Shown: piece by piece, positions 6,714 through 11,122 of the stretch | Numbering within the stretch: the stretch's first letter is position 1 | Layout of the letters: every line of letters begins with the position of its first letter | Source: Betaproteobacteria bacterium | GTDB taxonomy: Bacteria; Pseudomonadota; Gammaproteobacteria; Burkholderiales; SG8-41 | DNA: 11,122 nucleotides | Assembly: GCA_020028375.1 (NCBI GenBank) | Contig: JAHZNX010000045.1 | Coordinates: 1 to 11,122, forward strand | Reading direction: 5' to 3' | Notes under the pieces: model-generated | Database searches by the model: none | The model's input: the letters and a program-made list of their open reading frames with translations, nothing else | What the model was told of the DNA's origin: nothing | Translations under genes and position numbers: made by a program

Positions 6714-7439
6714 TCAGCTCTCCAGGACGGCGGTCGTATACACCTCTTGCACGTCGTCGATGCCTTCGAGCGCGTCGATCAGCTTTTGCATGCGCGCCGC
6801 CTCGTCGCCTTTCATCGCACTCTCAGCCGTCGGCTTGAACGTCACCTCGGCGAGCGCCGCCTTGAAGCCCTTCTGCTCGAGCGTGGTCCTGACGGCGACG
6901 AAATCATAGGGCGCGGTCACGACCTCGATGCTGCCGTCGTCGTTGGTGATGACGTCTTCCGCGCCCGCTTCGATCGCCGCCTCCATGAGCGCGCCCTCGT
7001 TCGTGCCGGGCGCGAACACGAACTGCCCGCAGTGCTTGAAGAGAAACGCGACGGAACCTTCCCCGCCCAGATTGCCGCCATGCTTGGTGAACGTGGAGCG
7101 CACGTCCGCCACGGTGCGCGTCTTGTTGTCCGTCATGCAATCCACCATGACCGCCGCGCCGCCGGCCCCGTAGCCCTCGTAGCGGATCTCCTCGTAGTTG
7201 GCGCCCTCGAGGCCGCCGGTGCCGCGCTTGATCGCGCGCTCGACGTTCTCCTTGGGCATGTTGTTGGCGTAGGCCTTGTCCACCGCCAGCCGCAGCCGCG
7301 GATTCGCGTCGGGATCGCCGCCACCCAACCGCGCGGCGACCGTGATTTCCTTGATCAGGCGGGTGAAAATCTTGCCGCGTTTCGCGTCCTGCCGGTTCTT
7401 GCGGTGCTGGACGTTCGCCCACTTGCTGTGACCCGCCAT
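6714..7439 (-). CDS. yebC: YebC/PmpR family protein (TACO1-like translation or regulatory factor)
   Basis: Cytoplasmic YebC/TACO1 family protein. Members have been described as DNA-binding regulators (PmpR in Pseudomonas) and, more recently, as factors that help ribosomes through difficult sequences such as proline runs. It has 241 residues (E. coli about 246). The N-terminus is diagnostic: M-A-G-H-S-K-W-A-N-V-Q-H-R-K. Next comes the conserved segment N-N-M-P-K-E-N-V-E-R-A-I-K-R-G-T-G, then Y-E-G-Y-G-A-G-G-A-A-V-M-V (about 87-99) and R-S-T-F-T-K-H-G-G-N-L-G (about 114-125). The start is ATG at 7439 with AGGGG six bases upstream; longer in-frame extensions do not match the family. It is the first gene of the minus-strand run and directly precedes ruvC, an order found widely in Proteobacteria. 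Whether this copy regulates ruvC cannot be told from the sequence. Confidence 0.97.
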   Translation of the reverse strand: MAGHSKWANVQHRKNRQDAKRGKIFTRLIKEITVAARLGGGDPDANPRLRLAVDKAYANNMPKENVERAIKRGTGGLEGANYEEIRYEGYGAGGAAVMVDCMTDNKTRTVADVRSTFTKHGGNLGGEGSVAFLFKHCGQFVFAPGTNEGALMEAAIEAGAEDVITNDDGSIEVVTAPYDFVAVRTTLEQKGFKAALAEVTFKPTAESAMKGDEAARMQKLIDALEGIDDVQEVYTTAVLES

Positions 7440-7505
7440 GTGCTGCCCCTGCCAACTACCGGCTAACTCGCTAAAATATCGCAAATTTTATCACGTAGAG
7501 GCGTC
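7440..7505. promoter_or_regulatory. Divergent intergenic region between yebC and the DUF853 ATPase gene
   Basis: These 66 bp separate two divergent starts and must hold both promoters unless transcripts start inside neighbouring genes. The stretch 7471-7491 is strikingly AT-rich for this genome and includes the inverted repeat AAAAT (7473-7477) / ATTTT (7485-7489). Ribosome sites can be seen: AGGGG before yebC and GAGG at 7498-7501 before the ATPase. I could not assign a convincing -35/-10 pair on either strand. Confidence 0.45.
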
Positions 7506-9017
7506 ATGCCAGAACCGCTGCTCATCGCCAAATCCAAGGTCGATCTCTTTCTCCTGCCGCAGTTCGCCAACCGCCACGGGCTGATCGCCGGCGCCACCGG
7601 CACCGGCAAGACCGTGACTCTGCAGCGGGTCGCCGAGGGCTTGAGCCGCATCGGCGTGCCGGTGTTCATGGCCGACGTGAAGGGAGATCTTGCCGGCCAG
7701 TCGCAGCCGGGCGAACTCAAGGGCAAGATCAAAGAGCGGATCGAGAACCTCAAGCTGAAGGACGTGAAGTTCGAGGCGTGCCCGGTCGTGCTCTGGGACG
7801 CTTTCGGCAGCCAAGGCCACCCGGTGCGCACCACGATCTCGGAGATGGGTCCGCTGCTGCTCGCCCGCATGTTGGGCTTGAACGAGACGCAGGCCGGCGT
7901 GCTCACCCTCGCCTTCAAGATCGCCGACGACAACGGCCTCGCGCTGCTCGATCTCAAGGACCTGCGGGCGATGCTGACCCACGTGGGCGACAACGCGAAG
8001 CAGTTCACCACGCAGTACGGAAACGTCTCGTCGGCCTCGATCGGCGCGATCCAGCGCGGTCTGCTGACGCTGGACCAGCAGGGCGCCGACAAGTTTTTTG
8101 GCGAGCCCGCGCTGAACATTCAAGATCTCATGCAGACCGACGGCAAGGGCCGCGGCGTCGTCAACGTCCTTGCCGCCGACAAGCTGATGGCGGCGCCCAA
8201 GCTCTACTCGACGCTGCTCCTGTGGCTGCTCTCGGAGCTGTTCGAGGAGCTGCCGGAGGTGGGCGACCCGGAAAAGCCCAGGCTCGTGTTCTTCTTCGAC
8301 GAGGCGCACCTGCTCTTCAACGAGGCCCCGCCGGCCCTGCTGGAGAAGGTCGAGCAGGTGGTACGGCTGATCCGTTCCAAGGGCGTCGGCGTCTATTTCG
8401 TGACGCAGAATCCGCTCGACATCCCCGACACCGTGCTCGGCCAGCTCGGCAACCGCGTGCAGCACGCGCTGCGCGCGTTTACGCCCCGCGACCAGAAAGC
8501 GGTCAAGTCCGCGGCGACCACCCTGCGCGCGAATCCCAAGCTCAATGTCGAGAAGGCGATCACCGAGCTGGGCGTCGGCGAGGCGCTGGTTTCGCTGCTG
8601 GATGAAAAGGGGCGCCCCACGATCGTGGAGCGCGCGTTTGTAGTGCCACCAGGCACGCGGATTGGCCCGATCACGGCGCAGGAGCGCGACCAGCTCATCA
8701 AGGGTTCCCCACTTGCCGGCACCTACGACAAGACCGTGGACCGCGAATCGGCGTACGAGAAACTGGCGCAGCGCGTCGCCGAGCGGGCACCGGCGGCGAG
8801 GGGTGAGGGGGCGCCGGCAGGCGAACCAGCGGCGGATGGAGGGCTGCTCGGCGCGCTGGGTGACTTCCTGGGTGGCTCGACCGGGCCGCGCGGCGGACGG
8901 CGCGAAGGCGCGGTCGAGGCGGCGGCCAAGAGCGCCGCGCGGGCAATCGGCAGCCAGGTGGGTCGGCAACTTGTAAGGGGCGTTCTGGGGTCGATCCTCG
9001 GCGGACGCAAGAGGTAG
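7506..9017 (+). CDS. HerA-like ATPase of the DUF853/YjgR family
   Basis: Predicted cytoplasmic P-loop ATPase of the HerA/FtsK superfamily, resembling E. coli YjgR (about 500 residues); its role is not established. The 503 residues show Walker A G-A-T-G-T-G-K-T at 29-36 and Walker B F-F-F-D-E-A-H at 262-268 (Asp265, Glu266). A sensor-like F-V-T-Q-N-P lies at 298-303 and conserved G-Q-L-G-N-R-V-Q-H-A-L-R-A-F at 312-325. The N-terminal motif H-G-L-I-A-G-A-T-G is typical. The tail from about residue 425 is Ala/Gly-rich with a basic end (R-Q-L-V-R-G-V-L-G-S-I-L-G-G-R-K-R), also usual for the family. The start is ATG 7506 with GAGG four bases upstream; the stop is TAG. It stands alone, diverging from yebC, with no nurA, sir2 or nuclease gene beside it, so a phage-defence or end-resection role has no contextual support. 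Confidence 0.92.
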   Translation: MPEPLLIAKSKVDLFLLPQFANRHGLIAGATGTGKTVTLQRVAEGLSRIGVPVFMADVKGDLAGQSQPGELKGKIKERIENLKLKDVKFEACPVVLWDAFGSQGHPVRTTISEMGPLLLARMLGLNETQAGVLTLAFKIADDNGLALLDLKDLRAMLTHVGDNAKQFTTQYGNVSSASIGAIQRGLLTLDQQGADKFFGEPALNIQDLMQTDGKGRGVVNVLAADKLMAAPKLYSTLLLWLLSELFEELPEVGDPEKPRLVFFFDEAHLLFNEAPPALLEKVEQVVRLIRSKGVGVYFVTQNPLDIPDTVLGQLGNRVQHALRAFTPRDQKAVKSAATTLRANPKLNVEKAITELGVGEALVSLLDEKGRPTIVERAFVVPPGTRIGPITAQERDQLIKGSPLAGTYDKTVDRESAYEKLAQRVAERAPAARGEGAPAGEPAADGGLLGALGDFLGGSTGPRGGRREGAVEAAAKSAARAIGSQVGRQLVRGVLGSILGGRKR

Positions 9018-9062
9018 GATTGGTGCCACCGACGAGGATCGGCGCCATCTGCGCGGTCGCAT

Positions 9063-9084
9063 CCCCAACAAAGTTCCGTTGGGG
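9063..9084 (+). terminator. Possible weak terminator hairpin after the DUF853 ATPase gene
   Basis: CCCCAAC (9063-9069) pairs perfectly with GTTGGGG (9078-9084) around an 8-base loop, 45 bp past the stop codon, in the 166-bp convergent gap (9018-9183). It is followed by CCCCTG and not by a T-run, so it lacks half of an intrinsic terminator. A second small stem (CGTGC 9148-9152 / GCACG 9161-9165) lies nearer the facing gene. Nothing else is evident in this gap. Confidence 0.3.
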
Positions 9085-9183
9085 CCCCTGCTCCGCGCTC
9101 CGATGTCGTATCCTCGGCGGCAAGCGTCGGTGAGCCGCGAATTCAGGCGTGCGCTGCGCAGCACGAACCGGCCGCCGGCGCCG

Positions 9184-10179
9184 TCAATCCACACGTATGC
9201 CCACGTCCTTCACCCACTTCGCCCATATCCTCACGTCGTTCGCGAGCTGCTTGCTCAGCTCCTGCGGAGAGCTGCCCACGAACTCCGCGCCCATCTCTGT
9301 GAGCCGCTTCTGCACATCCGGGCGCTTGAATACCTTTACCATCTCGGCGTTGAGCTTGTTGACGATCGGCGCCGGGGTCGCAGCGGGCACGATCACGCCG
9401 TACCATTCCCGGATGTCGAGCCCGGGGGGCGGCGGCACGCCGGCTTCAGTCATGGTCGGCGTTTCGGGCAGCGCCGGCATACGCCTTACGCTCGTCACGG
9501 CGAGCGGCCTGATCCGCTTCGCGTTGATGAGGGGCACCGCCGAGGGCATCGACGTGAAGCCGAAGGTAACCTCGCTGCCCGCGAGCGCCGCCATGGCAGG
9601 ACCCGCCCCCTTGAACGGGACGTGGATCATCTCCGTGCCTGTCAGGCGCTTCAGCACTTCGCCCGAGAGATGATGCAGAGTTCCTGCTCCCGACGACGAA
9701 AAAGTGAGCTGCCCGGGCTTTTCCCTGGCCGTGCGGATGAGATCCTGCAACGTCTTCGCCGGTGAATTTTGCGGCACGACGATGACATTCGTCACCCACA
9801 CGAGCAACGAAACACCCGTGAAATCCCGCACCGCATCGTAGGGAAGAGTCGCGTATGTGCTGGCGCTGATGGTGTACGGCCCGCTCGGCACCATCATGAT
9901 CGTGTAGCCGTCCGGCGATGCCTTTGCGACCAACGCCGCCGCAATGGTCCCGCTCGCGCCTCCGCGATTGTCAACCACCACCGGCTGGCCGATCTGCTCA
10001 GGCAGATGCTGCTGCAGGATCCGCGCGAGGATGTCGGTCGCCCCGCCTGGCGGAAATCCGACTACGAGCCGGATGGGGCGTTCGGGGTAATTGGGTATGG
10101 AGCCGCCCTGCGCGTGCGCAGGCTGTGCTGCGATACCTGCGCCGGCGAGCAGTACTGCAACGACCGCTACTTTTGTCAT
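9184..10179 (-). CDS. Bug/TctC-family periplasmic solute-binding protein
   Basis: Periplasmic receptor of the tripartite tricarboxylate transporter (TTT) type, expanded in Burkholderiales as the Bug family, whose members bind carboxylates and related small molecules. It has 331 residues. A Sec signal peptide occupies residues 1-23 (M-T-K-V start, hydrophobic core, A-H-A cleavage before Gln24). The mature protein opens with the family hallmark Y-P-E-R-P-I-R-L-V-V and the ligand-loop motif F-P-P-G-G-A-T-D (42-49). R-G-G-A-S-G-T-I-A-A and the S-S-S-G-A-G-T-L-H-H-L-S-G-E loop follow, both typical. The start is ATG 10179 with AGGA eight bases upstream; an earlier in-frame start at 10221 would spoil the signal peptide. 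No TctA/TctB membrane genes are in the window, as is common for orphan Bug receptors. It lies 60 bp downstream of the amidohydrolase, suggesting a shared transcript and substrate. The ligand is unknown. Confidence 0.93.
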   Translation of the reverse strand: MTKVAVVAVLLAGAGIAAQPAHAQGGSIPNYPERPIRLVVGFPPGGATDILARILQQHLPEQIGQPVVVDNRGGASGTIAAALVAKASPDGYTIMMVPSGPYTISASTYATLPYDAVRDFTGVSLLVWVTNVIVVPQNSPAKTLQDLIRTAREKPGQLTFSSSGAGTLHHLSGEVLKRLTGTEMIHVPFKGAGPAMAALAGSEVTFGFTSMPSAVPLINAKRIRPLAVTSVRRMPALPETPTMTEAGVPPPPGLDIREWYGVIVPAATPAPIVNKLNAEMVKVFKRPDVQKRLTEMGAEFVGSSPQELSKQLANDVRIWAKWVKDVGIRVD

Positions 10180-10239
10180 GATTCGTTCCTTTCCATAAAA
10201 GCCGAGCACCCGCTTCTTCACCGCCTGCAGGAAATCGGG

Positions 10240-11091
10240 TCAGTGTAAGTTTTCATATTTCTTCGGCGACCACCCATACGCCTTCGCGCAGGCGCCACCC
10301 ATCAACATCGCCCGTTCGCTATCGCTCAGGCGGTCGGTCCGGCGGAAAGGCTCGACGGCCTGCTCGTAGTTGACGACCGCGAAGGCGCGGGTCCAGTCGG
10401 TGCCCCACAGGCAGCGGTCGAAGCCCCAGGCGTCGAAGATGCGGGCGAGCGGATCCCAGATGTCCGAGAAGGGATAGGGTTTCTGCGACAGCGTGCAGGC
10501 GCCGCTGATCTTGATCACCGCATTCTTGCGCTTGGCAAGGTCCAGCATCTTCGGCAAGTCGACCCAGGGCTGCGGCGGCGCGGGCGGCGTGCGCGGCTGC
10601 ACGAGGCCCAGATGATCGATGATGAAGCGCGTGTCGGGGTGGCGGTCGATCACCGCCGCTCCCCTTTCCAGGTTGCCCCAGCACAGGATGTTGACCGGGA
10701 AGTCGTGCCGGACGGCTTCGCGCAGGACCCGGTCGAGACCAGAGTCGCTCGGGTTGCGTCCCGGCTCCTTCGTCACGATGACCCGGATGCCCACCGTGCC
10801 CGGGGTCTTCTTCCAGTCGGCGATGACGTCGGCCACCGCCGGATCGTCCGGGTTCACCGGCTTCACGATGGCGAACCGGCCGGGATGCTTCCGCTGCACC
10901 TCCACGGCGTAGCTCGCGTCGTAGCCGTACATGGAAAAGGCGGAGATCAGTATCGAGCCGTCGACGCCGAGCTTGTTCATCGCCGCCACCAGCTCGTCAC
11001 CCGTTGCGCTCGGTGGCCAGTTCGGGACGCTGTGCCACGGCCGTTTCGGTGTGTTCGCTTCGTAGGCGTGGACCTGGGAATCGATGATCAT
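10240..11091 (-). CDS. Amidohydrolase-2 family (TIM-barrel) hydrolase
   Basis: Predicted cytoplasmic hydrolase or lactonase of the amidohydrolase-related PF04909/COG3618 type, relatives of which include 2-pyrone-4,6-dicarboxylate lactonase and other ring-cleavage or decarboxylating enzymes. It has 283 residues. Family landmarks are M-I-I-D-S-Q-V-H at the first barrel strand (Asp4, His8), G-I-R-V at 101-104, F-I-I-D-H-L-G at 156-162 (Asp159, His160), and L-W-G-T-D-W at 228-233 with the catalytic-type Asp232. The first His of the usual HxH metal motif is Gln6, a change I recall in a sizeable subgroup, so metal dependence is doubtful. The start is ATG 11091 with GAGGAG about seven bases upstream; the stop is TGA. 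The downstream Bug receptor suggests that the pair imports and degrades the same organic acid. The substrate cannot be inferred from sequence alone. Confidence 0.88.
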   Translation of the reverse strand: MIIDSQVHAYEANTPKRPWHSVPNWPPSATGDELVAAMNKLGVDGSILISAFSMYGYDASYAVEVQRKHPGRFAIVKPVNPDDPAVADVIADWKKTPGTVGIRVIVTKEPGRNPSDSGLDRVLREAVRHDFPVNILCWGNLERGAAVIDRHPDTRFIIDHLGLVQPRTPPAPPQPWVDLPKMLDLAKRKNAVIKISGACTLSQKPYPFSDIWDPLARIFDAWGFDRCLWGTDWTRAFAVVNYEQAVEPFRRTDRLSDSERAMLMGGACAKAYGWSPKKYENLH

Positions 11092-11122
11092 CGGGAATCT
11101 CCTCTGTGTTAAGCAGTTTCAG

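Noticed and set aside
7506..9017. HerA-type antiviral or DNA-end-processing system
   Set aside because: No nurA, Sir2, DUF4297 or other nuclease partner is adjacent, and the protein matches the solitary YjgR/DUF853 branch.
8994..9120. Direct repeat ATCCTCGGCGG at 8994-9004 and 9110-9120 around the ATPase stop codon
   Set aside because: Only 11 bases match and the flanks diverge; in GC-rich DNA this is easily chance and does not show a duplicated gene end.
7491..9194. A 567-codon minus-strand open frame antisense to the DUF853 ATPase
   Set aside because: Arg-rich low-information translation with no motif, opposite an ATPase with intact Walker motifs and a ribosome site.

Overview
The window looks like ordinary core chromosome from a high-GC betaproteobacterium, most likely Burkholderiales or a relative. 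This rests on three things: RuvC and TolQ/R residues close to what I recall of Burkholderia-type proteins, a Bug-type (TctC) periplasmic receptor of the kind that is hugely expanded in that order, and the gene order yebC-ruvC-ruvA-ruvB-ybgC-tolQ-tolR-tolA-tolB-pal, which is also known from Pseudomonas. The lineage is an inference; no rRNA or other marker is present.

Layout. Positions 1-7439 hold ten minus-strand genes, read from right to left: yebC, then the Holliday-junction genes ruvC, ruvA, ruvB, then the Tol-Pal envelope genes ybgC, tolQ, tolR, tolA, tolB and pal (pal is cut by the left edge). Several junctions overlap by four bases (ruvB/ybgC GTGA, ybgC/tolQ GTGA, tolR/tolA ATGA), pointing to one long transcript with translational coupling. 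A plus-strand gene for a YjgR/DUF853 HerA-like ATPase (7506-9017) diverges from yebC over a 66-bp AT-rich gap. After a 166-bp convergent gap come two minus-strand genes forming a small catabolic or uptake pair: an amidohydrolase-2 family TIM-barrel hydrolase (10240-11091), followed by a Bug/TctC solute-binding protein (9184-10179).

How the genes work together. YebC is a translation-associated or regulatory factor. RuvA and RuvB form the branch-migration motor and RuvC resolves the junction. TolQ-TolR-TolA form the proton-driven inner-membrane motor that acts through periplasmic TolB on the lipoprotein Pal during outer-membrane constriction, with YbgC as the associated acyl-CoA thioesterase. 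The hydrolase and receptor are a separate accessory unit.

I found no new multi-gene system. The points worth a second look are small: ruvC lacks any ATG/GTG/TTG start ahead of its catalytic Asp and seems to start at ATT; three different intergenic-type repeats have invaded the operon (a short dispersed repeat translated inside the N-terminus of ybgC, a mosaic inverted repeat separating tolQ from tolR, and heptanucleotide arrays in inverted orientation between ruvA and ruvB that run over the ruvA stop codon); and there is a strong hairpin between tolA and tolB.
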